Shown here one piece after another: positions 5,709-12,889 of a stretch of DNA of 21,551 nucleotides. The position numbers and the translations under genes are program-made. Location: positions 1 through 21,551 of the forward strand of contig CAZAJN010000042.1 in the NCBI GenBank assembly GCA_964485555.1, written 5' to 3'. The DNA is from GWC2-37-8 sp964485555 (GTDB lineage: Bacteria; Patescibacteriota; Minisyncoccia; Moranbacterales; GWC2-37-73). The number at the start of each line of letters is the position of its first letter. Positions within the stretch are counted from its first letter, which is position 1. A model generated the notes under the pieces. The model did no database searches, had not been told where the DNA came from, and saw only the letters and a list, made by a program, of their open reading frames with translations.

Positions 5709-7310
5709 CTAGGGCTTAAATTCAACATTAATAGTTCCCCATGCTCCACCGGAGCCGTTGATTGAATTTCCTGAAGGAGTAAGCCAGACGTCAGTGCTTC
5801 CACCTGTGAAATATATTTGACCAGAAATACTTTCACCAACCGGATCAATTTTGATTCCTCCTCCTGTGTTATTGATTGAACCACAAGTCCAATTATCACC
5901 GTACAGCGTAAAATTGTCGGAATGAGAAGGCACCCTCCCTATGGAGAGATCCGAACTCAGCATTTCATATGACACAAAACGATTGCAATCATCTTCAAAA
6001 GGAACACCAAAAGCATAGACACCTCCCGTGAATTTCTTCAAAGCCTGATCATATCTTATCTCTGTTGGCGCATATGCATAGTCAGACCGCATGCCAGTCA
6101 TGGAATTTTTTCCATTACCTGAATACCAGAAACTTCCATATCCAGTGGACCGTTCAATAAAACCAGAGAAATAAACGTTGTTTTCAAGACATGCTCCGCC
6201 ACTGAGTCCATATCCGGCATTGCAAGCATATTCGCATTTAGCGGCAGTGCATGAATCAACAGATGTTCTCGACTGATCAGTGCTAAGGCCAGTATCATCT
6301 CCCGCACACAGTGTTGCATTAGAAGGAATACTTCCGGTGCAGGAAAAAGTTTGAAGCACACAAGAATTTCCAACTGCAACATACCCAGTGTCACATTTAT
6401 ATTCGCATTTCGGATCACTTCCCTGAGGTACACTGCATGTATTCACTGCAATAGCATCTTGATTTGCGACTAAGCCCGAAATATCAGCTGGGCACACACT
6501 TGCATGGCTAGGATAATTTATACACGTGTAAATTATTGGAACACAGCTGTTTCCACTTTTCACATATCCGGCATTGCATTTGAATTCGCATTTTGGATTG
6601 CTTCCCAATGGCGAACTGCACGAATCAACAACTGTAGAGCTAGTGTCAAGAAAAAATCCTATACTGTCGCCATCGCACATGGTGGCATTGGCAGGTTGAG
6701 CCGTGCAAACAGGTGCAGGCGCGGGATCAAAGGCTCTCAAGGACGCAGTTGTTCCAACCACCATCGGTTGCCCATTTCCTTCCTTGACTGTCAAGGAAAT
6801 GCTTATCTTACCGGGATCACCAACAGATGATACTTTCCCGTCAGCCGCAACGGATATGATATTGGCAGCGGTAAGATCGGTGGTGACATATCCGTCAGAA
6901 AAATTCCCGCAGCCATCAATGTCAACATCACTGGTAACCTTGGTCAGCATTTTGATTTTCATTTCAGCTGAATCATACAAATATGCCAAACATTTAGACT
7001 GCGAATTATCAAACAATTTTATTTTTCCTTGATCAGCACCAGCAAAAACAAGCGTGGATCCGTTAGTGGTTGAAAGCACGCTCGTACGAATCGTTTTTTC
7101 CATCAGGTTCAAGGCATATTGAGCTCCCTCCAAAGCTTTTTGATTATTTTTTTCAGCAATATGCACCTTCAAGAAGCTGGCAAAGGATCCGGACAGCATG
7201 GTCATCACGATTGAAAAAATCAAAATTGCCACTAATGTTTCAGGCAATGAGAATCCTTTCCTGTTCAAGGATTTTTTTTTCTTCAAGATGTTTTCGATTT
7301 TTTGTTTCAT
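5709..7310 (-). CDS. Large prepilin-like protein with three six-cysteine modules, possible pilus-tip protein
   Basis: The N-terminus has a type III signal: basic residues, then RKG|FSLPETLVAILIFSIV with cleavage after Gly19 and Glu at +5. It resembles PilW/GspJ-type minor pilins. After a pseudopilin-like region (to about residue 195) come three cysteine modules near 202-256, 263-317 and 324-374. Each has six cysteines in similar order (CEFKCNAGY, CEYKCDTGY, CEYACNAGY near the end of each). A Gly/Ser/Asn-rich C-terminal domain of about 155 residues follows. At 533 residues it is far larger than a normal minor pilin. I infer a disulfide-rich binding or adhesion module displayed at the pilus tip. 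The ATG at 7310 lies 4 bases after the preceding stop, suggesting coupled translation. It is the last gene before the terminator. Confidence 0.82.
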   Translation of the reverse strand: MKQKIENILKKKKSLNRKGFSLPETLVAILIFSIVMTMLSGSFASFLKVHIAEKNNQKALEGAQYALNLMEKTIRTSVLSTTNGSTLVFAGADQGKIKLFDNSQSKCLAYLYDSAEMKIKMLTKVTSDVDIDGCGNFSDGYVTTDLTAANIISVAADGKVSSVGDPGKISISLTVKEGNGQPMVVGTTASLRAFDPAPAPVCTAQPANATMCDGDSIGFFLDTSSTVVDSCSSPLGSNPKCEFKCNAGYVKSGNSCVPIIYTCINYPSHASVCPADISGLVANQDAIAVNTCSVPQGSDPKCEYKCDTGYVAVGNSCVLQTFSCTGSIPSNATLCAGDDTGLSTDQSRTSVDSCTAAKCEYACNAGYGLSGGACLENNVYFSGFIERSTGYGSFWYSGNGKNSMTGMRSDYAYAPTEIRYDQALKKFTGGVYAFGVPFEDDCNRFVSYEMLSSDLSIGRVPSHSDNFTLYGDNWTCGSINNTGGGIKIDPVGESISGQIYFTGGSTDVWLTPSGNSINGSGGAWGTINVEFKP

Positions 7311-7314
7311 AATT

Positions 7315-7893
7315 TTATTCAACGTCTGGCATTACCGAGATTATTGAAATGCATTTATTTGCAACAGTGCACTTATTCAAATCATTGCCTTCAGGAAAAC
7401 CAACGCCAGCTGCTGGGTTCCAACTCACGATAGCGCCGACAGTCACCTGTCCTGAACCATTCAAGATTGCCATTTTCCTGTAGAATCTTGTAGGCACCGT
7501 TCCTGATGACGAATGAGTATAGAAACCACCAACAGTATTGAGACCAGGCAATTCTTTCAGATACAGACGCTTGTCAGAGATTGCATCATCCAAGAAATCA
7601 GCAAAAGTTGTTGTAGTATCCACACTATAATCGCTTCCATCGGCCCTAACTGGGCTTGTGCTTCTGAAAGTTTTCTCCCTGTCCTTGAAATTCCTGACCA
7701 ATTCCACGCCTTCCTGCGCCAATCCCATGGCGATAATCTGATTTTTTGCTTCACTAGTGGCTTGAATATTGCTAACCATCAAGGCTGTGATGGTCGCCAA
7801 ACTCAATGACAAAATAGCTAAAGTTATCAAGACTTCTATCAAGGAAAAACCTCTTTCATTCCTTACTTTTTGTATTTTTTTTTCAACTTTCAT
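7315..7893 (-). CDS. PilV/GspI-like minor prepilin
   Basis: This 192-residue protein has a type III signal, NERG|FSLIEVLITLAILSLSLATI, with cleavage after Gly15 and Glu at +5. The region TSEAKNQIIAMGLAQEGVELVRNFKDR is characteristic of PilV/GspI-type minor pilins, in which a helix precedes a variable globular head. The head holds two cysteines near the C-terminus (CTVANKC) that could form a small disulfide loop. It lies between a FimT-like and a PilW-like gene, the usual order of a minor pilin priming complex. PilD, encoded two genes upstream, is the expected processing enzyme. Confidence 0.88.
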   Translation of the reverse strand: MKVEKKIQKVRNERGFSLIEVLITLAILSLSLATITALMVSNIQATSEAKNQIIAMGLAQEGVELVRNFKDREKTFRSTSPVRADGSDYSVDTTTTFADFLDDAISDKRLYLKELPGLNTVGGFYTHSSSGTVPTRFYRKMAILNGSGQVTVGAIVSWNPAAGVGFPEGNDLNKCTVANKCISIISVMPDVE

Positions 7894-8002
7894 ATTTACT
7901 TTTTAAATAATTCGATATTATCATCTGTGCCGTAGCACGGAACAAGAGTTGCCCTCATCACTGAGAATCACATGTCGCCCAACATGGCGCCACCAGCATC
8001 AA

Positions 8003-8545
8003 TCAACCTGCTGACGCATCCAGAATTGAAATGTTTCCAGCTGAATTTATATTTACATATTTCTTAACTGAATTGTCCTTAGCTGAAGTAACTACAATTT
8101 CAACAGAACCAGCTATTTCACCTCTAGGAGAACTGAAAAATATAATATGCCCGTCAAGTTTTACCTTCTTTTTAATCATATCGACAGTTGTCGTTCCACC
8201 TATATAATCAGGAATTCCAGAACAATTTCTGTCATATTTAATGTTGTATGAATCGGCAAAACTTTCAAAGACAAACCTGCAAGCTGGAGCAAAAATTCCA
8301 CTGCCTGCCGGCAATTCTTCAATCATTTTTCCAGTCAAAGCCTCATTTTGCAAAGTTTTAAGTTGAGTAGAAATTTGCTGAGCCGCATTTTCCACATCCT
8401 TAGTGCCTGCACTCTTATTCACGGAAACAAAAAGCGCGCCAGCCATGATTGAAACGATTGCCATGACAATCATCAACTCCATCATGGAAAAACCATTTTT
8501 AAAATTTGGAATATTCATTGTCTTTTTGTTCGTATTTTTTTTCAT
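8003..8545 (-). CDS. FimT/GspH-like minor prepilin
   Basis: This 180-residue protein has a type III signal, FKNG|FSMMELMIVMAIVSIMAG, with cleavage after Gly18 and Glu at +5. A helix (VENAAQQISTQLKTLQNEALTG) and a beta-rich head (IIFFSSPRGEIAGSVEIVV) follow, as in FimT/GspH pseudopilins; some FimT proteins bind DNA during transformation. Residues 78-81 (LPAG) are encoded by ctgcctgccggca at 8301-8313, which is 13 bases identical to the palindrome inside the broken tRNA. The 109-base gap to the next gene holds no feature I can name beyond small weak hairpins. Confidence 0.85.
   Translation of the reverse strand: MKKNTNKKTMNIPNFKNGFSMMELMIVMAIVSIMAGALFVSVNKSAGTKDVENAAQQISTQLKTLQNEALTGKMIEELPAGSGIFAPACRFVFESFADSYNIKYDRNCSGIPDYIGGTTTVDMIKKKVKLDGHIIFFSSPRGEIAGSVEIVVTSAKDNSVKKYVNINSAGNISILDASAG
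8301..8313. repeat. 13-base partial copy of the GC-rich palindrome inside a prepilin gene
   Basis: ctgcctgccggca matches 13 consecutive bases of the palindrome at 494-513. It is in frame and encodes LPAG. By simple base counting, a 13-base match by chance in a window this size is well below 1 in 1000, and lower still because the word is GC-rich in an AT-rich setting. Confidence 0.6.
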
Positions 8546-8583
8546 GTTTATTTTTGATATTGTTCACCTAAAAAACTTTAGCT

Positions 8584-9381
8584 TCAGAATCCAAAAAACA
8601 GGTCCTGCAAATTCGGGAAAATTTTCGGCAAGATCACCATCAGGAAAATGCCCGTGATCAAAAACGGCGCAAAAGGAACTTGACTCTTCATGCCCTTACG
8701 CTTGAAAGCTATGAGACCTACGCTTATAAGCGCTCCGACAACAAATGAGAGCATCAGTGCGCCCCAGATGTTTGGCCATCCAACCACCAATCCAGCCAAC
8801 AAACCCAGATAAGCGTCGCCGTATCCCATCCAAGTTTCTTTCGAATAAGCTGCCAAACCAAAGAAGAAACCTCCAGCAATAAAAGCTCCGATTATTCCCG
8901 AGATAGTCCTAAGTTCCAAAATGGAAGATATCGACTGAAAAATCTGCCAGTCTGCATAGAGAAAATAAGAAAGAGTTCCACCCACCCCAATCCAAAGGAC
9001 AAGCATGGGAATCTCCATGTATTTGAAATCATAGACAAAAATGATGAGCAGCACGGAAAACACAAACAAATAATAAGCGGTCAAGATCCAGGATGAAAAA
9101 TCTTCCAGATGGAAGAAATAATTTCCAAGCAAAGCAAAAACGATTCCGGTCGCAATCTCAACCACTGGATATTGCCAGGAAATTTTTTCTCCGCAATCGC
9201 GGCAACGGGTGCTGAGCAAAATGAAACTTATCACCGGAACATTGTCAAACCATCTGACTTTTTTCTTGCAATGCGGACAATGCGACCTCTCAAAAAGTGA
9301 TTCGACAGCTTCCAGCCTATACACTACAGCATTAAGAAAACTTCCGATGATCAAGCCTAAAATCAAGAAGACTATTAACAT
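8584..9381 (-). CDS. pilD: Prepilin peptidase (type IV leader peptidase)
   Basis: PilD is an inner-membrane aspartyl protease that removes the leader from prepilins and usually N-methylates the new N-terminus. The 265-residue protein is full length. LGLIIGSFLNAVVYRL near residues 8-23 is the family start. Two CxxC pairs (CPHC 35-38, CRDC 60-63) form the cytoplasmic zinc site. The catalytic aspartates are D118 in FVYDFKYMEIP and D189 in MGYGDAYLG. At least six membrane segments are visible. The usual IPD after the first aspartate reads IPM here. A promoter lies just upstream, and three prepilin genes follow downstream. Confidence 0.96.
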   Translation of the reverse strand: MLIVFLILGLIIGSFLNAVVYRLEAVESLFERSHCPHCKKKVRWFDNVPVISFILLSTRCRDCGEKISWQYPVVEIATGIVFALLGNYFFHLEDFSSWILTAYYLFVFSVLLIIFVYDFKYMEIPMLVLWIGVGGTLSYFLYADWQIFQSISSILELRTISGIIGAFIAGGFFFGLAAYSKETWMGYGDAYLGLLAGLVVGWPNIWGALMLSFVVGALISVGLIAFKRKGMKSQVPFAPFLITGIFLMVILPKIFPNLQDLFFGF

Positions 9382-9418
9382 AATTTATATGTTCAAAAAA
9401 AAATACTTAAGTGTCTAA

Positions 9419-9448
9419 ATTTTAACATAAAAATCAAAATCATGCCAA
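9419..9448 (-). promoter_or_regulatory. Promoter upstream of pilD
   Basis: On the minus strand, -35 TTGGCA (9448-9443), an 18-base spacer ending in TGT, then -10 TAAAAT (9424-9419). The predicted start near 9412 gives a leader of about 31 bases before the pilD ATG. Confidence 0.55.
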
Positions 9449-9493
9449 CAATATAAACAAGTAAAGATATTAAAAGGAATTTTCCATTGAAAG

Positions 9494-10021
9494 CTAGTTC
9501 TTGATCAATGGGGAAACTAGCATGCAAGACAAATTATCGGAAGGGTCTTTTACCATATTCAGCTGACTGCATACAATATCAGTTCTCAATGGATCACCAA
9601 TGAAAATCTTGATTTCGATGTTGCGTTTGTTCACCTTGAAAACCAAACCTCGCACATAAAGATCCTTATAAGGAGAGGTTTGACCCCTGGGAATGGTTTC
9701 GATTGCTGACAAAGCTTTGTCAGCTTCAAGATTGTTCAAAACATCCAAGTTTTCCTTGCCCCAACAATATTCGCCTTTTTTTTCGTCGTAAGCTCCAAGA
9801 CAAACCCAGCCCGGCGTGGTCACACCATTGAAGGCTGACAGGGCATTGGCACCATCTATCATTTTTCGCATCTGTGAAACATTGCTAACATATTTCACTT
9901 CGCGAGCTAAGACAACAGAATAACTCATTTTTTTAATCAAAAAGATTGATCCAAAAAAAATCAAGAGTATCATAAATAGAATCAAAGCTGCTTGTCTCGA
10001 CGTAAAATCTTTAATTTGCAT
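9494..10021 (-). CDS. Unknown single-pass membrane-anchored protein in the pilus locus
   Basis: This 175-residue protein has one N-terminal membrane segment (QAALILFMILLIFFGSIFLI, residues 10-29) preceded by a short basic tail. The rest would face outward. It lacks the G-F-x3-E prepilin cleavage motif, so it should stay anchored. Four cysteines (WVCLGAY, GEYCWG, DIVCSQ, LSCML) could form two disulfides. I recognise no family. Its start is 4 bases after the stop of the GT-C-type gene, and the preceding TTAAGG can act as a Shine-Dalgarno, so the two are translationally coupled. It may be a minor pilus assembly factor or an accessory of that enzyme; both are guesses from position. Confidence 0.7.
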   Translation of the reverse strand: MQIKDFTSRQAALILFMILLIFFGSIFLIKKMSYSVVLAREVKYVSNVSQMRKMIDGANALSAFNGVTTPGWVCLGAYDEKKGEYCWGKENLDVLNNLEADKALSAIETIPRGQTSPYKDLYVRGLVFKVNKRNIEIKIFIGDPLRTDIVCSQLNMVKDPSDNLSCMLVSPLIKN

Positions 10022-10025
10022 AAAT

Positions 10026-11690
10026 TTACCTTAATTGAAACGCGGAAAGCTCCATACTATTAACATCGGATCTGAACTTTACGCTATCCCTTAAATCATC
10101 CGTGTCCATTAATAATGTATCGCTAAATATTTTCGAATTAGAAATAATTAAATTTGATTTAAAATCATTTTTTATACTATTAACAATTTTTTTTGCATTA
10201 TCCAAATCAATATTTTTCTTTTGCTCCTCATTCATACTTTCTTTTTGAGAATCAATGTTTTTTTTCAAGTCTGAACAATCGATCTGCTCATCGCAATAAA
10301 AATTATTATTAAATATATTGTACCACTTCCAATACAAATCCGGTCTTACACTTTTTATGTCCTGTGGATCCATCGCCATGGTATAGACATTCTTATGATT
10401 AAAGAAAAAACTTGGCGAAAATAAGGACCAATCAATCAAGAAGACTAATTCCCCTTCACCAGATCTTTCCATTATCCACTCAGAGGTTTTTCTGATTGGC
10501 TCAACATCTGTAATTAAAGCCGACTGCCTTATTGTGATATAAGAATTTACAACAAGAAAAATTGCCACGGTCCACAATCCAAACACAATCGCAGATTTGA
10601 ATTTATCCTCCAGAATTAATAGTTTTCGTTGCACCACATAATTCAATGTAACCACTATGAACAATAACAAAACTAATCCGAAATAATCAAGGAATCTTCC
10701 GTTAATAAAAATTATTCCGCAAAGAACAAACAAGCACAATAAAAAAGAAGCGAACACATTGTTTCTTGGGACATCTTCGCCCTCAGAGATGTTCTTATTT
10801 TTTTTATTCAAATAAATAAAAACTGAAATGGTGATTGAAAAAATAAAAAGCAAAAACAAGGAATTATCCAGTTGATACAAATCAAAAACGTCACGCTTAT
10901 ACAATTCAACACCTTGACCAAGTGCATTATCCTTGCTTATAGATTTTTGAACCCTTAGCAAGCCGTTCAATAGACCAGGAAAATAAAATAGTACCAGAAT
11001 AGTACAAAATGCTGAATAAATAGTGCCTCTAATATTGAATTTGTAAGATGAAAGATATCGCCCTACCTCTACAATTATCGACACAGCAACAGGCCAGAAA
11101 AATGAAGACTGATGGACCAAGACATGCAGCAATGATAAAATCGCAAATTTTTTGTATTCTTTATTGCTAGCGTAGGCAAACTCTAATGCTAAAAAACCAA
11201 CAGACAGCACCAACGGACGTCCTGACAGGAATTTAAGCGAAATCAAGTTAACTGAGAAGAGAAAGACGGTGCAAAGGAAGGCATTTTTAATTTTAATCTT
11301 TTTTAAGGCATTATATATCAATGTAAAACTGATGCTCGCAAAAAAAATGTCGGACATTTTCAAGGCAAACAGCTTGTCTTCAAAAAAAGTAAAAGGCATC
11401 AGCATGAGATGAAAAAAAGACGGCCTAATGTCAAAATTATTCCCAAAAACATATTGAGAGTAATAATTCCAATCAAATCCCTTCACGACCCGCTCCCACC
11501 CAAGTGTCCTTAAGAGTTCTGAGTACTTAAAATAGAAAAAATGATCATCGCGATAGACCACCCCAGTGCCATGCAAAATTGAAAAATACAGACCAAAGAA
11601 AAAAAAGAAGACGCCAACATCTGAAATATATGGATGCTTATGGTAAAATTGCTTTATAAGAAAAATAATATCTTTTGATTTATGAATCAT
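10026..11690 (-). CDS. Multi-pass GT-C-type membrane protein, possible pilin or surface glycosyltransferase
   Basis: This 554-residue protein has about ten membrane segments. The first outer loop carries VYRDDHFFYFKY (D48-D49), the place and type of acidic motif expected in GT-C glycosyltransferases that use lipid-linked sugars. After the last membrane segment comes a soluble tail of about 150 residues with LVFLIDWSLFSPSFFFNHKNVYTMAMDP. I recall similar DW..F/FF.N..N.Y...DP tails in GT-C-like proteins of uncultivated bacteria. The gene is visibly more AT-rich than its neighbours. Its position between pilins and pilD suggests pilin glycosylation, but no donor synthesis genes are present. The ATG at 11690 is chosen because an upstream TTG lies inside the promoter -10. 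Confidence 0.65.
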   Translation of the reverse strand: MIHKSKDIIFLIKQFYHKHPYISDVGVFFFFFGLYFSILHGTGVVYRDDHFFYFKYSELLRTLGWERVVKGFDWNYYSQYVFGNNFDIRPSFFHLMLMPFTFFEDKLFALKMSDIFFASISFTLIYNALKKIKIKNAFLCTVFLFSVNLISLKFLSGRPLVLSVGFLALEFAYASNKEYKKFAILSLLHVLVHQSSFFWPVAVSIIVEVGRYLSSYKFNIRGTIYSAFCTILVLFYFPGLLNGLLRVQKSISKDNALGQGVELYKRDVFDLYQLDNSLFLLFIFSITISVFIYLNKKNKNISEGEDVPRNNVFASFLLCLFVLCGIIFINGRFLDYFGLVLLLFIVVTLNYVVQRKLLILEDKFKSAIVFGLWTVAIFLVVNSYITIRQSALITDVEPIRKTSEWIMERSGEGELVFLIDWSLFSPSFFFNHKNVYTMAMDPQDIKSVRPDLYWKWYNIFNNNFYCDEQIDCSDLKKNIDSQKESMNEEQKKNIDLDNAKKIVNSIKNDFKSNLIISNSKIFSDTLLMDTDDLRDSVKFRSDVNSMELSAFQLR

Positions 11691-11719
11691 GTAGCTTGAA
11701 AGATAGAGATTATTGATCA

Positions 11720-11728
11720 ATTATAACA
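11720..11728 (-). promoter_or_regulatory. Extended -10 promoter for the GT-C/pilD gene group
   Basis: The minus strand reads TGTTATAAT, an extended -10. The predicted start is near 11713, giving a 23-base leader before the ATG at 11690. It lies directly after the pilin terminator, which separates the two transcripts. Confidence 0.6.
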
Positions 11729-11741
11729 TACCATAAACAAT

Positions 11742-11771
11742 AAAAAAAATGCGGCAAAAGCCGCATTTTTT
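11742..11771 (-). terminator. Strong intrinsic terminator after the second pilin
   Basis: The stem AAAAAATGCGGC / GCCGCATTTTTT has a 4-base loop. On the minus strand it is followed by a run of eight T. It lies 17 bases after the pilin stop codon. The A/T symmetry makes it usable from either strand. Confidence 0.92.
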
Positions 11772-11787
11772 AAAATTGCAAAAGCAA

Positions 11788-12162
11788 TTATGGACAGTTC
11801 GTAAAGTTAACTGCTGTCTGCTTCAATAAAGCTCCATTGCAGCCTGCTGATCTTCCAGGATTATTCGCTGTAATTGGAATTCCAGTATCAGCATCACAGT
11901 TATAGGTAGTCGTATTACTTATGCCCGTAATAATACTACCATCGACCGCTGCAAGTGACGACAAAGTCACGTTTGCTCCACCTGCTCCACAAGCCATGGT
12001 TAATGCGGGTCTAAGACTAGCCACGTATGACTTGAATTTTGAATCATTGGCCTTACTTCTTGCTGAGCTTGTGCTCACCAAAATTACTCCAGCCAAAATA
12101 CCGATGATTGCAATCACAATCAAAAGTTCAATCAATGTGAAACCTTTTGTATATTTTTTCAT
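11788..12162 (-). CDS. Type IV pilin (second of a tandem pair)
   Basis: This 124-residue prepilin has the leader MKKYTKG followed by FTLIELLIVIAIIGILAGVIL, with Glu at +5 of the mature protein. The mature head is small and carries four cysteines (TMACGAG, YNCDADTG, AGCNGAL, FTNCP) that could form two disulfides. The ATG at 12162 gives a normal short leader; the open frame extends further upstream without supporting signals. It follows another pilin by 91 bases and ends at a strong terminator. Together with its partner it is the best candidate for the main pilus subunit. In the gap upstream, GCTAAAA and TTTTAGC (about 12193-12221) form a hairpin in the transcript. Confidence 0.92.
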   Translation of the reverse strand: MKKYTKGFTLIELLIVIAIIGILAGVILVSTSSARSKANDSKFKSYVASLRPALTMACGAGGANVTLSSLAAVDGSIITGISNTTTYNCDADTGIPITANNPGRSAGCNGALLKQTAVNFTNCP

Positions 12163-12253
12163 ATTTTTATATTTTATGATATTATTTTTTTTGCTAAAAA
12201 ATCGACCTTTCTCTTTTAGCACATATTTAAACTTACACATTCACAACAATAAA

Positions 12254-12715
12254 TCAGACGCAGCCATTGGCAGACATGTCGCATGTGATCAAATCATCAC
12301 CAGTTTCAGTTCCTCCAATCCTTCTAGCTTTAAATTTATACGTTCCGGCTGTAATATCGCCAGTTGGTGCTTCAAAATATTCAAACTGAGTAGCCGCTAA
12401 ATCAGGCCATGTCTGAGTGTGTCCATCAACAGCATTGTTAGGATCGCTAGTGGCGCAAACTGCTGCATCCTTGCAGCAAATAAAATCAGTCGTGGCAACA
12501 GGCATTGAGCTGGTTGCCTGACCATCATCATCCTGACATGTCACCAATTCAGTCATCATGCTGGCCGCAGTTGTCAAAGCTGATGCCCTCCTGGCTTTTA
12601 CAACAGCTCCCTGTGTGCTAACAAGGATGACACTAGCCAGAATTCCAATGATTGCAATCACAATCAGAAGCTCGATGAGCGTGAAACCTTTTATATTTTT
12701 TTCTATCTTTAACAT
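12254..12715 (-). CDS. Type IV pilin (first of a tandem pair)
   Basis: This 153-residue prepilin has the leader MLKIEKNIKG followed by FTLIELLIVIAIIGILASVIL, with Glu at +5. Its N-terminal helix is nearly identical to that of the next pilin, while the heads differ. This head has six cysteines (LVTCQDD, FICCKDAAVC, LITCDMSANGC), including the pair near the C-terminus typical of a disulfide-bonded D-region. The ATG at 12715 is chosen because a perfect extended -10 sits 6 bases upstream, so the mRNA may begin at the ATG. The two pilins could be major and minor subunits or alternative subunits. Confidence 0.92.
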   Translation of the reverse strand: MLKIEKNIKGFTLIELLIVIAIIGILASVILVSTQGAVVKARRASALTTAASMMTELVTCQDDDGQATSSMPVATTDFICCKDAAVCATSDPNNAVDGHTQTWPDLAATQFEYFEAPTGDITAGTYKFKARRIGGTETGDDLITCDMSANGCV

Positions 12716-12721
12716 AAATTC

Positions 12722-12730
12722 ATTATAGCA
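12722..12730 (-). promoter_or_regulatory. Extended -10 promoter of the pilin pair, predicted leaderless
   Basis: The minus strand reads TGCTATAAT followed by six bases and then ATG at 12715. The expected start base is the A of the ATG, the same spacing as the ligA promoter. Confidence 0.7.
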
Positions 12731-12827
12731 CAAAAATTAAATTTGTTTAAATATAATAAGATTAAGATACAATAACCAAGAAACAAGCTGCGAAAATTTC
12801 AAATCCTTGATAAAGTACGTATTTTTA

Positions 12828-12884
12828 TCATTTAGATTTCTGATTTTGTTGGAAATTTAGATTTTGTCATTGGGATTTTAAATC
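12828..12884. repeat. TTTAGATTT word repeat between pilC and the pilins
   Basis: catttagatttctgattttg and aatttagattttgtcattgggattttaaatc are tandem variants of the same word. Both resemble 1276-1303 (gtcatttagattttggattttaaatc). Unlike the other spacers, the copies here are mainly direct, not inverted. The rest of the gap (12734-12827) is AT-rich with no further feature that I can name apart from the pilin promoter. Confidence 0.5.
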
Positions 12885-12889
12885 TTGCC

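Noticed and set aside
12193..12221. Hairpin between the two pilins as a terminator
   Set aside because: GCTAAAA/TTTTAGC pairs, but on the minus strand the stem is followed by A-rich sequence and not a T run, so it does not fit an intrinsic terminator.
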